From Lachnospiraceae bacterium JLR.KK002 (lineage in GTDB: Bacteria > Bacillota > Clostridia > Lachnospirales > Lachnospiraceae), in the NCBI GenBank assembly GCA_036941025.1, contig JAYMNP010000001.1, positions 3,122,501 through 3,186,500 of the forward strand: a stretch of 64,000 nt of DNA, given 5' to 3'. Below, piece after piece: positions 35,372 to 44,320 of this stretch; the first letter of the stretch is position 1, and each line of letters opens with the position of its first letter. Below the pieces are notes generated by a model. It was not told the origin of the DNA. It did no database searches and saw only the letters and a program-made list of their open reading frames with translations. The position numbers were made by a program, and so were the translations under genes.

Positions 35372-36607
35372 TTACCTCTCTTTTTCCAATCTGTATGGCA
35401 TACAGTAATTCACCATATGCTTTTCTTCTAAATACTCTGCAATTACATCTGCGTTCACCGGCTGCACTGCCAGTATAAACCCCGGATTTCTAAACCTGTC
35501 AATCACTTCCTGTAAATGATATATCTTCTTTCCTTCCAGGATTTTCGGGCCTATCTGCCCATCTGATACAACAAATCCCTTAAATTCTACTCCTGCATTT
35601 TCCATCTGTTGTCTGCATATCATGGCCAGTCTGCTGGTTCCATAAATAAACAGGTTCTCTGAAGCCAATGATATTTCAATAACAGAAGAGCTTAACCGTA
35701 ATACGTCCAGACAATCATAACATTTCTGAATTCTCTCTAAATTCATGTCTCGCTCCAGAGCTTTTTTTATGCCAGCCTCTTTGTCAATCGAAGTGCAATA
35801 TCCGAAATAATCAGACTCTGTTTTACCTTCCAGCAGCTCGTGGTATTTTCCTTCTGTATAAACATCCAGTTTTTCCATGAAACGGATCGTATTAATCGTA
35901 TGCTCATTACAAAACGCCTGATTTTCCACCGTTTTTGTTTTATAGGAATTCAGTACCATGACACGATATACTGACATCGGCTTTTGAAAATAGTATACTT
36001 TTCCTCTGCTTGCATAATACTGGCGAAGAAAATAATCTATTATCCGAGGTTCCGAGAAAAAAGAAGGCATTTCCAAATACAAATCTGTCCGAAAAACATA
36101 AGAAGCAGTAGCCGGAAAATCTGAACCCAAACCTGCCTTAATCTGTTCTTCCTGTGAATATGTCCCGTCCCGCGGGAAAGTATCCAGTAAAACTTTTTCC
36201 CCTGTCCTCATGTCTAATTTAACCGCATTATGCATACACATGGAGTAGTCCTGATGTGATTCCAGAAAATCAATCTGTTTCTGCAGTTTTCTGTCATCTG
36301 TCCAGTAATCATCCCCTTCGCACAATGCAAAATATCTGCCTCTGACAAGCGGCATCATGTATTTCCCCATTATATCATATTTTGAAAACTGGTTTTCCTT
36401 TTGCCAGATTACCCGTATCAGCTCCGGATATCTGTCCGCATATTCTTTTACAATTTCCGCTGTACGGTCAGTAGAAGCATCTTCATGAATAATCAACTCA
36501 TATTTGAATTCTGTTTTCTGACTGAGCACTCCTTCTATCGCATCTCCTATAAATGCTTCATGATTGTATGTTGGGCACAATACAGACACCATAATATCCT
36601 TTTTCAT
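35372..36607 (-). CDS. family 2 glycosyltransferase with C-terminal Rossmann-like module
   Basis: 411 aa. The GT-A fold starts VSVLCPTYNHEAFIGDAIE, then IIHEDASTDRT and the metal-binding region ALCEGDDYWTD. It is soluble, without membrane segments. From about residue 317 an extra module (NLFIYGTSRLAMIC...KGFVVSDGQIG...IYHLQEV) resembles the modules of four other proteins in this window. It probably adds one sugar of the flagellin glycan. The following gene's start overlaps none of it; the two glycosyltransferase genes are adjacent. Confidence 0.82.
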   Translation of the reverse strand: MKKDIMVSVLCPTYNHEAFIGDAIEGVLSQKTEFKYELIIHEDASTDRTAEIVKEYADRYPELIRVIWQKENQFSKYDIMGKYMMPLVRGRYFALCEGDDYWTDDRKLQKQIDFLESHQDYSMCMHNAVKLDMRTGEKVLLDTFPRDGTYSQEEQIKAGLGSDFPATASYVFRTDLYLEMPSFFSEPRIIDYFLRQYYASRGKVYYFQKPMSVYRVMVLNSYKTKTVENQAFCNEHTINTIRFMEKLDVYTEGKYHELLEGKTESDYFGYCTSIDKEAGIKKALERDMNLERIQKCYDCLDVLRLSSSVIEISLASENLFIYGTSRLAMICRQQMENAGVEFKGFVVSDGQIGPKILEGKKIYHLQEVIDRFRNPGFILAVQPVNADVIAEYLEEKHMVNYCMPYRLEKER

Positions 36608-38329
36608 CTATATTCCCCCAAGCTGTTCATGAAGCCCCATTAAATGCAGTCCACATGATTCTGCCATTTTCAAAAGATGTATTTTCTGTTCCTCTTCCAG
36701 AGTAAATTCATCTATTGCCTCCATAAAACTCCAGAGTAATTTGTCCGTCATATTCAAAAAGTCATCCGGCTTATAACTGTACCTTCTTGCTAACTCAAAT
36801 AAAAACGATGCCTTACCAATGGCCAATGCCAGTCCGGCTTCTGCACCCTGGCAATCTTCTTCCATAAAATAATGTATAAAATCTATATATCCTCTAAATT
36901 GTTTCAATCTCGACTCATATGTGGCGTAAGTAGGGAGCTTTGAATTTTTTACAAGCCCTTCTTCTCCTGCCTGCAACTCCAGCCCTTTTTTCCTGCCCAT
37001 CTCTACTTCTTCTGAAATTAATGATTCGTTTTCAGAAATCAATGTAACCGGATCCTCCAAATAATCGCCACGTCTGCTCAGTATTGCGCACCACCATTCA
37101 TGGGGATAACAGGCAAAAAAATAATTATCAGAAAATTCATTTAATTTATGTAAATCCTCCAGAATAAAATCCTCTCTCCTTACTATGAGACCTGACAAAT
37201 AATTCTGTCGAAGAAATTCTGCGCTAAAGGCTTCCAGCCCCTTTTTTTTATGCAGGTTTTCTTTTATATCTGCGCATTGGAACTCTGTCCGGGCTCTTAT
37301 AAGACCTGCTTCCGGGTGTTTACTTAAAAGTGCCAGATAATGTTCCACCGCCTCTATCACTACATCATCTTCATCTGACACAAATAAAACATATTTTCCA
37401 TGGGCCATTTCTACTGTATAAATCCAGTTATCAGATGCTTTTAATCTTATTCCATGATCAAAATAATGAATTCTGGCATCCGTTATCCTGCCAACTTCAT
37501 CATATTCTTCCTGATAATAATCATTACAGTTTTTAGAAATTGCAATTTCAATTTCTGCATCATAGCACATTCTTAATAAATTTTCCAGACGTTTTAAAAC
37601 CATATGTCCCCGATTTGCTGTTGGAATACCGATTGTCAGCAATACATTTTTTGTATTACGCCCTTCCGGAGTCAAACGATACTGGTGCTCCTGGTCTATA
37701 ATGTTATCTAATTTTTCTATGGTATCTTTATTTCCAAGCAAAATACGCGGTAAATAGACAGAAGTATTCTGATGAAAATAATCCTGAAATTCCAATACAT
37801 CCGAAAATAATCTGATATTATTCATATAATCTGCCAGTTCCGGAATCTTGAAAAAAGACATACATCTGTTTCTGTCATGGCAAATTGCATAAATTTTTCG
37901 ATTCCTGGCAGCAGCCAGTACCGGTTTTTCTTTATTCCAGTCCCAGTCCAGTTCCAGCACTGCCCCACTGAATTCCATTTCCTGAAATACCGGTCTCAAA
38001 TCTGTTTTTTCCAAATCCGGAACAGAAAAAATCCCCCGAAAAATCTCCAGTTCTTTATCAAAAATGTAATATTCCCCATCTCTGTATGGAATAAAATCTA
38101 AAATACATTCCTCATAAATATCCTTACTTTTTTCTGCAAATGGATGAAAGGCCTTCCTGAATTTTTCATCATTTTCTGCCATATAACAATTATAAATTGT
38201 CTCTATCAGCCATTCCTGTTCATAGCCTCTCATATAGAGCAAAGCAAAAGACTCTAACGCTTCATCATATTTTCCTTCCTCAAATCTTTCACAGGCATAT
38301 TCCATCAATTCTCTGTTCTCAAGTGCCAT
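36608..38329 (-). CDS. glycosyltransferase with N-terminal TPR-like region
   Basis: 573 aa from ATG 38329, which has AGGAAGG upstream. The N-terminal 70 residues are TPR-like helices (LMEYACERFEEGKYDEALESF). A GT-A domain occupies about residues 225-420 with TIGIPTANRGHMVLKRLE, IEIAISKN and the DxD-containing VLFVSDEDDVV. The C-terminus is helical. It is a close paralog of the protein at 46415-48091, suggesting parallel functions in the two operons. Its start lies 11 bp inside the end of the Maf gene. The acceptor could be flagellin. Confidence 0.8.
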   Translation of the reverse strand: MALENRELMEYACERFEEGKYDEALESFALLYMRGYEQEWLIETIYNCYMAENDEKFRKAFHPFAEKSKDIYEECILDFIPYRDGEYYIFDKELEIFRGIFSVPDLEKTDLRPVFQEMEFSGAVLELDWDWNKEKPVLAAARNRKIYAICHDRNRCMSFFKIPELADYMNNIRLFSDVLEFQDYFHQNTSVYLPRILLGNKDTIEKLDNIIDQEHQYRLTPEGRNTKNVLLTIGIPTANRGHMVLKRLENLLRMCYDAEIEIAISKNCNDYYQEEYDEVGRITDARIHYFDHGIRLKASDNWIYTVEMAHGKYVLFVSDEDDVVIEAVEHYLALLSKHPEAGLIRARTEFQCADIKENLHKKKGLEAFSAEFLRQNYLSGLIVRREDFILEDLHKLNEFSDNYFFACYPHEWWCAILSRRGDYLEDPVTLISENESLISEEVEMGRKKGLELQAGEEGLVKNSKLPTYATYESRLKQFRGYIDFIHYFMEEDCQGAEAGLALAIGKASFLFELARRYSYKPDDFLNMTDKLLWSFMEAIDEFTLEEEQKIHLLKMAESCGLHLMGLHEQLGGI

Positions 38330-40250
38330 TTTTATTTCCTTCCTGCCTCTCATTATCTTTTACCGGATGTTCTTCCGCATATTTTACAATGGTCTGCTCT
38401 GCAATATCTGATATTTCATCTGCTGCTACTGTCACTCCGTACAACAGGACTTTTCCCTGCTCTGCCACATCCATGAGCTCCCCCGCTTTATCTGCCTGCA
38501 TCTGATATGCAATGGGTCTTAAAGTATAATTCAGTCCCTCAAGACTGTCCATCACGGTCCGCGCCATATAGTCAGATTCCATATAACGGTTTACCTTTGA
38601 TATCTTCTTCAATACTTTTGCCAGTTCCTGATCTGACACATTCTTCTTCCTGGACAGCTTCTCCAGACGCTCATAATAACCCAGCCCCTCTTTGGCTTTT
38701 TTCTTTACCTCCTCAAGTTTCTTCAGAGATCCCCCAAAACAATTTAAAACCTTTTCGCGGTCATCTCCCACAAATAACTTTTTACAGCGATCAATATGCC
38801 ATTTTACGTTAAATTCCCTGACACAATATTTCTGAATTGCCTTTTTCAGTGTCATAATTTTAGTACCGCGAATCAGAGCTCCGCCTTCTGTGGCATCCAC
38901 CACAGTAACGTGATCCCATTTTTCAAAATGATCTTCAAACCATCGTCGGTATAAATCAAAATCCAGCCTGGTCAGAACTTTACCCCCATCTACAGACTCA
39001 ACTTCAAAATATTCTCCGCTGTCTGCATCAATCTGATCCATCTCATCCTGAAAAGTTCCATCGGCATGGGTCCTGTTCCCTGTCATTGCCAGGTCCTGTC
39101 CTACCAGAATCACTGTCCCCGTTCCCATGTTCAGGCCAAGGGCATATGCTGAAGTCGCCACGGAACCGCCAGTTACAAGATACGGAATCACTCTTGTTGA
39201 CTGCTCACTTTCTTTCTTTTTAATATCCCCTGTAAGATAATCCTCCAGAGCAGAATCTGCGCCATAAAAAAATTTTTTCCCTTTATGGTATGTCATGGGC
39301 CCGGTAGATACCGCTGTCATGGCAACCATAGGCACTCTTGATATATCTTTATGCTGAAACAGGATGTCCGGTTTTAATCCATCTATAATTACAAACAGAT
39401 CCGGAATAATCCCTGCATTTAAAAGGGGTTTCACAGCTGTATCTGTGGCAATAATACAGGCCTTTCCCACGGCTTTTTTCAAATCCATAATATTTTTATT
39501 CAGGGACGGACCTGCAGAAACTATGATAACCGGAACCTCTTTTGGCAGCATTCCATACAAAGCCCTGACACTATATCCTTCATATAAATAATGTAAATTA
39601 ACAAATACATTTACCGCCCGTACATTTGCATAACGTACTCTTGTATTCCATGCCACATGTATATCATACACATACTTTTTAAGATTTGTAATGAATTTTT
39701 CTGTCTTTTCCTGAAACAGGTCGTGATAATTTCCTGAAATATAATACCGCAACAACGTCATATTATCATAGGAAATGAATAATCTGAAATATGATTCTAT
39801 TTCCTCCTCATTGATCCCCTCTACTATAATCCCCACCGGAATATCCGGCTGAAAAATAAAGGATAAATCCACTTCCTGCATGGCTCTGCGAAAGACCTCA
39901 AAAGATGGCTCATAAATCAGTATATTTGACGTTTTCGGGGCTCGCTCCATAATCTGCCGTATATGCTCGCCATTAGAAACACCCAGGATAACAACAGGTG
40001 CATACTCATCTATTTTTCCCTGATTTTGGAACCAACGCTCAATGACTGCTGAAGGTGCGTATTTTCCATTGAGATACAATGTCTTTCCATCCTGTACCAC
40101 CTTCAGGATAGTTGTATTCTCCATCAGACTTTCTTCCGCTATTACATCAAAATTTCTCTTTTTCCGTTTTACATTTTCCAGTATAGCTGCCCATACCGGA
40201 TATTTCCCTCTCAACGCCTCCATATTTTTTTTATAAATCAGTTCGTTCAT
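38319..40250 (-). CDS. maf: Maf/DUF115 motility-associated flagellin glycosyltransferase
   Basis: 643 aa. The DUF115 core shows VPVIIVSAGPSLNKNIMDLKKA, IIATDTAVKPLLNAGIIPDLFVIIDG and YLVTGGSVATSAYALGLNMG, then LVGQDLAMTG. Maf proteins transfer nonulosonic acids (pseudaminic or legionaminic/sialic type) directly to flagellin serine or threonine, independent of a lipid carrier. The NeuB/NeuC-type genes further along this operon would supply the donor. It is cytosolic by inspection. It lies next to the small helical protein gene, with a 4-bp overlap (ATGA). Confidence 0.88.
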   Translation of the reverse strand: MNELIYKKNMEALRGKYPVWAAILENVKRKKRNFDVIAEESLMENTTILKVVQDGKTLYLNGKYAPSAVIERWFQNQGKIDEYAPVVILGVSNGEHIRQIMERAPKTSNILIYEPSFEVFRRAMQEVDLSFIFQPDIPVGIIVEGINEEEIESYFRLFISYDNMTLLRYYISGNYHDLFQEKTEKFITNLKKYVYDIHVAWNTRVRYANVRAVNVFVNLHYLYEGYSVRALYGMLPKEVPVIIVSAGPSLNKNIMDLKKAVGKACIIATDTAVKPLLNAGIIPDLFVIIDGLKPDILFQHKDISRVPMVAMTAVSTGPMTYHKGKKFFYGADSALEDYLTGDIKKKESEQSTRVIPYLVTGGSVATSAYALGLNMGTGTVILVGQDLAMTGNRTHADGTFQDEMDQIDADSGEYFEVESVDGGKVLTRLDFDLYRRWFEDHFEKWDHVTVVDATEGGALIRGTKIMTLKKAIQKYCVREFNVKWHIDRCKKLFVGDDREKVLNCFGGSLKKLEEVKKKAKEGLGYYERLEKLSRKKNVSDQELAKVLKKISKVNRYMESDYMARTVMDSLEGLNYTLRPIAYQMQADKAGELMDVAEQGKVLLYGVTVAADEISDIAEQTIVKYAEEHPVKDNERQEGNKNGT

Positions 40251-40573
40251 GATATTCCCTCACTTTGCAATTCCGTTTCAACATAATGATAAATCTCTAA
40301 CAGGCCATATCGCAGAACATCAAGTAAAAATACGGAATCCTCATTTTCTATTCCATAAAGAATATCCTGCAATACCTGTAATACAAATGCCTGATTTAAT
40401 TCCAGTGAAATCTCCGGTACCTGTACCATATTAATGATAGTTGTTACCATCTGATTTAAAGACGGCAAATAAATCCTGAGGGACTCCATATACGGTTCCC
40501 CGCTTTCAATTTTACAGCTTATTTTTTCTACCAGTTCTATATTTTTACCCAACAATACGTTAAATTCTTCCAT
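40247..40573 (-). CDS. small helical protein preceding maf
   Basis: 108 aa from ATG 40573, with AGGGAGA upstream; earlier ATGs have no ribosome site. It is all helix, acidic, with no membrane segment. I do not recognise the family. It is weakly similar in size and hydrophobic pattern to the 121-aa protein at 6728. Its coupling to maf by a 4-bp overlap suggests a partner or chaperone for the flagellin transferase. It is the first gene after regulatory unit A and is therefore the first gene of operon A. Confidence 0.65.
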   Translation of the reverse strand: MEEFNVLLGKNIELVEKISCKIESGEPYMESLRIYLPSLNQMVTTIINMVQVPEISLELNQAFVLQVLQDILYGIENEDSVFLLDVLRYGLLEIYHYVETELQSEGIS

Positions 40574-40718
40574 ACTATTCTCCCTGCTATTCCTCCACAT
40601 GATACTGCATTTTTTATTTGGGAAAACTTTATCCTGTGAAATTCCCATACACAGTTAAACTATAGCACAGTAATTTTTGTATGAGAACAAAGTGAGCAGA
40701 CCCTGCGCATATTATTTT

Positions 40719-40776
40719 TATCTTATAGAAAAGATACTTTCACGCGTTAGCGTGACAAGGTCTTTCCTATAAGATA
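40719..40776. repeat. 58-bp imperfect palindrome
   Basis: The outer arms TATCTTATAG/CTATAAGATA pair perfectly, and an inner TCACGC-GTTA-GCGTGA hairpin sits in the middle. The 43 bp at 40733-40775 recur with few changes at 62767-62809. It lies just after terminator A. It may be a REP-like element or a further transcription-attenuating structure. Confidence 0.7.
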
Positions 40777-40779
40777 AAT

Positions 40780-40801
40780 AAAAAAGCTGACAAATGCCAA
40801 C
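40780..40801 (-). terminator. terminator of short unit A
   Basis: GTTGGC-ATTT-GTCAGC stem (40786-40801) followed by six T on the minus strand. The same hairpin closes unit B at 51971-51992. It would stop transcription before the 108-aa gene unless read through. Confidence 0.75.
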
Positions 40802-40842
40802 TTCTTAACATTATGCTACTACAAACAGGGCAGGTATACTTA

Positions 40843-40929
40843 TCATAAAGTAATTCCCCTGTTCCTCATAACATTCCATTTATAATTACAGTACCATCCT
40901 GAACTATGATTCCAGACCATTTTCGTCAT
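40843..40929 (-). CDS. putative 28-codon leader ORF of unit A
   Basis: ATG 40929 has GGGAGGA 5 nt upstream, the same context as the flagellin starts. The peptide begins MTKMVWNHSS and ends at TGA 40843. It is not similar to the 20-codon ORF of unit B, so the peptide itself may not matter; translation or the RNA may. Confidence 0.4.
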   Translation of the reverse strand: MTKMVWNHSSGWYCNYKWNVMRNRGITL

Positions 40930-40950
40930 GACTTCCTCCCTGAATTCAAA

Positions 40951-40966
40951 GCAGCTTCCATGCTGC
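40951..40966 (-). promoter_or_regulatory. CsrA-site-like hairpin in unit A leader
   Basis: GCAGC-AUGGAA-GCUGC puts GGA in a hexaloop on a 5-bp stem, the preferred CsrA context. It lies about 20 nt before a GGGAGGA ribosome site, as in both flagellin leaders (53543, 54835). CsrA and FliW are encoded in this window. Confidence 0.65.
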
Positions 40967-41000
40967 AACAGACTCATGCCCTAATCATTTACTGTATTAT

Positions 41001-41027
41001 ATATCGGACATCAAAAAAAATACTTTA
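41001..41027 (-). promoter_or_regulatory. sigma28 promoter of unit A / operon A
   Basis: TAAA (41024-41027), a 15-bp spacer, then TCCGATAT (41001-41008) read on the minus strand. This matches the flagellar sigma28 consensus TAAA-N15-GCCGATAA in all core positions. The spacer contains eight T in a row. Confidence 0.75.
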
Positions 41028-41062
41028 GTGTTTCTAAAATATGCTAAAAATTACAAACAAAA

Positions 41063-41086
41063 GGAGCTGCATTCTGCAACAGCCCC
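41063..41086 (-). terminator. terminator after the BCCT transporter gene
   Basis: GGGGCTG (41080-41086) pairs with CAGCTCC (41063-41069), a 10-nt loop, followed by TTTTGTTTG on the minus strand. It ends operon B, 47 bp after the transporter stop. Confidence 0.75.
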
Positions 41087-41132
41087 TGTATCAGCAAGTA
41101 TGATATTACATTAACAGTGGCCATATACTCCG

Positions 41133-42671
41133 TCACTGTTCTTCATATAAATATTTTTTTGCATCTTTAACGAAACTGACAATAATCAAAATAATAACTA
41201 TCGAAACCGGAAATGCCGCAATTATAGATAGGGTCTGCATATTTTTCATGGAACTCTCTGAAAAAACAAAAGTTACTGGCAGCAAAATCAGCAAAACCGC
41301 CCAAAAAAATTTCATGCCATTTCCTGCTTTCTCTCCTTCTCTGAATTCTCTGTAACTATACTGGCTTGCCACCAGTGTAATACTGTCAAAAGAAGTTGCA
41401 TAAAATGCAATCATGGAAACAGTCAGCAAAATCAGAAACACCGGACAGGCCGGAAGTGTACGGATAATCGCCATCACTGTCTGGTACAGATCTCCGCACT
41501 GATTGAAAAACGAAATTCCATCAAACCTTCCTGTCATCTGAAGACCAAGCCCATAATTCCCCAGAATGATAAAAGAAAGCAGCGTACTCCCCAGACCAAA
41601 GGTATACGCACCAAGAATTACCTGTTTTACTGTTCTTCCACGGCTGATACTGCCCATAAAAAAGGGAGATGCCACACACCATACCATCCAGTAAGCCCAA
41701 TAAAATATTGTCCAGTTCTGGGGAAATGACGACACTCTGAGCGCATCCGTCCATGTACTTAGCACAATAAAATTCTGGATCATATTTCCAACAGCTGAAA
41801 ATCCTGTTTCCAGTATATATCTGGTTTCACCGCCAAATACCAGAACATAAATAAGCAGGGCGCCAAACAGATACATACAGATATTTGCCAGCCCTGAAAC
41901 GCCCTTTAAATCCTTCATGACAGCAAATGTATAGATAAAACAGGTAATAACAAGAATCATAATTGTTATGTATTTTGAACTCTGAATTCCTGCCAGATCT
42001 GCTATTGCAGCAGAGAGCAATGGTGTGGCAACCGAAAATGTGGTTGTGGTGCCGGCAATCAAAGCTATAACAGCCAGAATGTCAATTATCTTTCCGGCCC
42101 CCCTGTCTGTCTGACTCCCAAGAAGCGGACGACATGCTTCTGAATATTTCTGCTTTCTGACGTTACGGACATGCAGCATAAACCCAAAACAGGCAGCCAG
42201 TACCGCATAAAAACTCCATGGAATCGGCCCCCAGTGGAATAAAGGATAGGTCGAAGCCCAATCCTGAACAGAACCAGCTTCTGACACATGGGGTTCCTGC
42301 GCATAACAAATCCATTCACAAAAAGAATAAAACAGAATATCTGCCGCCAGTCCACACGTAAAAATCATTGCTCCCCATGCCAGGAAACCATATTTCGGCT
42401 TTTCCCCCTTTTCTCCCAGTGTAATTTTTCCTATATCTGAAAATGCTATCCAAAACGAAATAAGCAAAACAGCCAATCCCACTGCAAGATACCAGATTCC
42501 AAGCGTATCACCCAGAAATCCCCGAATTGTCATAAGAATCCCTGCAGATACTTCAGGACATACGGTAAACGAAATACACAGCAAAAGAACTACTGCCAGA
42601 GGCACTGCTGTCGTCACCGGATCAATATTTCCCCGTACACCTTTTTCCGACTTTAATTTATTGCCGCCCAT
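41133..42671 (-). CDS. BCCT-family transporter, probable choline uptake
   Basis: 512 aa from ATG 42671; an ATG at 42716 would add 15 residues and deepen the overlap with licC. About 12 hydrophobic helices are visible. BCCT motifs include GILMTIRGFLGDTLGIWYL near the start, HWGPIPWSFYAV and a tryptophan-rich helix 8 region (WTIFYWAYWMVWCVASPFFMG). BCCT carriers take up betaine, carnitine or choline. Downstream of choline kinase and LicC-like genes, choline is the natural substrate, replacing the LicB permease of Haemophilus or pneumococcus. The protein is in the cytoplasmic membrane. Confidence 0.88.
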   Translation of the reverse strand: MGGNKLKSEKGVRGNIDPVTTAVPLAVVLLLCISFTVCPEVSAGILMTIRGFLGDTLGIWYLAVGLAVLLISFWIAFSDIGKITLGEKGEKPKYGFLAWGAMIFTCGLAADILFYSFCEWICYAQEPHVSEAGSVQDWASTYPLFHWGPIPWSFYAVLAACFGFMLHVRNVRKQKYSEACRPLLGSQTDRGAGKIIDILAVIALIAGTTTTFSVATPLLSAAIADLAGIQSSKYITIMILVITCFIYTFAVMKDLKGVSGLANICMYLFGALLIYVLVFGGETRYILETGFSAVGNMIQNFIVLSTWTDALRVSSFPQNWTIFYWAYWMVWCVASPFFMGSISRGRTVKQVILGAYTFGLGSTLLSFIILGNYGLGLQMTGRFDGISFFNQCGDLYQTVMAIIRTLPACPVFLILLTVSMIAFYATSFDSITLVASQYSYREFREGEKAGNGMKFFWAVLLILLPVTFVFSESSMKNMQTLSIIAAFPVSIVIILIIVSFVKDAKKYLYEEQ

Positions 42672-43401
42672 CCCTGTCCGTATTCCCCTTCCCGACGTAA
42701 TCTGAATATGCTGCATCCAATGCAGCCAGTTCTTTCAACTCATCTATTTCAATCAGATCACCTTCCTGCATCTGTCTGATTCCCAGCTGATATTCCTGCG
42801 GATAACAAAACATGACAATATCATCCCAGTATATCTGCGTATTTTTCTTTTTTTCAAATTCTATTTCCAAATGCCTGCAAAGTTTCTTTCCATCTTCTGC
42901 ACTCCATCTTGAAATACTGTACAGCTGCCAGCCCCTTTTTCCACCGTTTCTGGAACAATGCCTGACAAATCCATCCTCTACTGTCATCAGCCATTCATTT
43001 GTCTCTTTCTCCGTCCACACTGCATTATAACCTGAATATTCAAACTCCGGAGACAATATATCTGAATTAAAAATAATCTGATCCCCGTCCAGAATAATGG
43101 AATTTTCAAGATACCAACGTGCAGCATAAAGTGAAGATATATTATTACTCACATCATAACAGGGATTTTCAATCAGGGTAATTCCCTGATATTCATCCAG
43201 CAGACATCTGAATTGTTCTTTTTTATAGCCAACTACTATATAAATCTCACTTATTCCATTTTCATGCAGCCCGCGAATCACTGTATCAATCATTCTCAAA
43301 CCGTTCACCTGTACCAAAGGCTTCGGTGTCTTTAACGTAATGGGATGCATACGTTTTCCGGCACCTGCTGCCAGAATAACAGCTTTCTCAACCCGATTCA
43401 T
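42658..43401 (-). CDS. licC: LicC-like CTP:phosphocholine cytidylyltransferase
   Basis: 247 aa. The signature AAGAGKRMHPITLKTPKPLV begins at residue 11. Features shared with pneumococcal LicC: VGYKKEQF, a YDVSNNISSLYAA segment, TNEWLMTVEDG, the QIYWDDIV metal region and LIEIDELKEL at the end. It makes CDP-choline from CTP and phosphocholine. It overlaps both the choline kinase gene (14 bp) and the transporter gene. Very likely correct because kinase, cytidylyltransferase and transporter form a contiguous set. Confidence 0.88.
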   Translation of the reverse strand: MNRVEKAVILAAGAGKRMHPITLKTPKPLVQVNGLRMIDTVIRGLHENGISEIYIVVGYKKEQFRCLLDEYQGITLIENPCYDVSNNISSLYAARWYLENSIILDGDQIIFNSDILSPEFEYSGYNAVWTEKETNEWLMTVEDGFVRHCSRNGGKRGWQLYSISRWSAEDGKKLCRHLEIEFEKKKNTQIYWDDIVMFCYPQEYQLGIRQMQEGDLIEIDELKELAALDAAYSDYVGKGNTDRDGRQ

Positions 43402-44320
43402 TCACAGCCCCCATTTCTTCCGCAATCTCGAAATACTTCCTCGCATAATCATACTGCCGCAGAGAATATTCCCCAAACTCCACTCCAAGGCTTCTCTTAT
43501 ATTCGCACCAGTTGCTCCACAGAAGTCCGCAGACAGAAATATAACAGTATATCTTGATACGTGTACAGGATGAACAATTTCCTTCAAAATAAATATCTAT
43601 CAGTCTTTCCACCTGGCTTCTGTCATAAGAACTGTAAATACAGAACATGGCAATATCCACATGTGGATCCTGCATACCGGCATACTCCCAGTCCGTAAGC
43701 TGCAGCTTTTCCACTCCACTGTCCATATAGAACAGAAAATTATCCGGCACTGCATCTATATGGGAAAGACAATATGAAGTAATATGTTTACAGATATACC
43801 CTTTCAGAGACAGCACTTTCTGTTTTATCTGCGGATAATCTTTATACATGGACTTCCTCCCCATCCGGAGACTTTCATAAAAATCAATCTGTCCAAACAG
43901 GTCAAACTCATGAGAAACAAACAATTTCATATTGTGAAAATCCCGTAACTTTTCCATACATCTTTTCAAATCAGAGATACTGTCAGGGTTACAGGTTCTC
44001 ACACCTTCCAGATACTTTGTGATTTTATATCCATTTACCGAATTAAAATACACAATATTGTCACATAATCCTTTATCCGCAATTATACGGTAGACCTGTG
44101 CTTCCTGACTGCGATTAATCAGATATTCTGTTCCCTCTCCCGGAACTCTCATTATGTATCTGGTTCCCCCCACAGAAAAACAAAATGAACGGTTTGTCAT
44201 TCCCTTTTTCATGATTCTGATATCTGTAATTTCCTTTGCAGAAACATGAAATATTTTCGCAATCTGATCCACAATATCCGGAGCAATTCCGCTTTCAGAA
44301 AATCTCAATGTTTCACTCAT
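43388..44320 (-). CDS. licA: LicA-like choline kinase
   Basis: 310 aa. The choline/aminoglycoside phosphotransferase fold has KKGMTNRSFCFSVGG (ATP loop), the Brenner motif SHIDAVPDNFLF, and the DFG-equivalent LTDWEYAGMQDPHVDIA. The match to LicA/choline-ethanolamine kinases is strong. It phosphorylates choline for LicC. Its start overlaps the stop of the sulfatase-like gene by 4 bp (ATGA). Confidence 0.88.
   Translation of the reverse strand: MSETLRFSESGIAPDIVDQIAKIFHVSAKEITDIRIMKKGMTNRSFCFSVGGTRYIMRVPGEGTEYLINRSQEAQVYRIIADKGLCDNIVYFNSVNGYKITKYLEGVRTCNPDSISDLKRCMEKLRDFHNMKLFVSHEFDLFGQIDFYESLRMGRKSMYKDYPQIKQKVLSLKGYICKHITSYCLSHIDAVPDNFLFYMDSGVEKLQLTDWEYAGMQDPHVDIAMFCIYSSYDRSQVERLIDIYFEGNCSSCTRIKIYCYISVCGLLWSNWCEYKRSLGVEFGEYSLRQYDYARKYFEIAEEMGAVNESG

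Noticed and set aside
42658..43401. Reading this as a GlmU/RfbA-type sugar nucleotidyltransferase
   Set aside because: The TNEW, YWDD and terminal EIDE motifs and the licA/BCCT neighbours fit LicC better.
42090..44170. C6 runs in the BCCT and choline kinase genes as further phase-variable tracts
   Set aside because: Both reading frames are intact, and six bases is too short to be a likely slippage hotspot.
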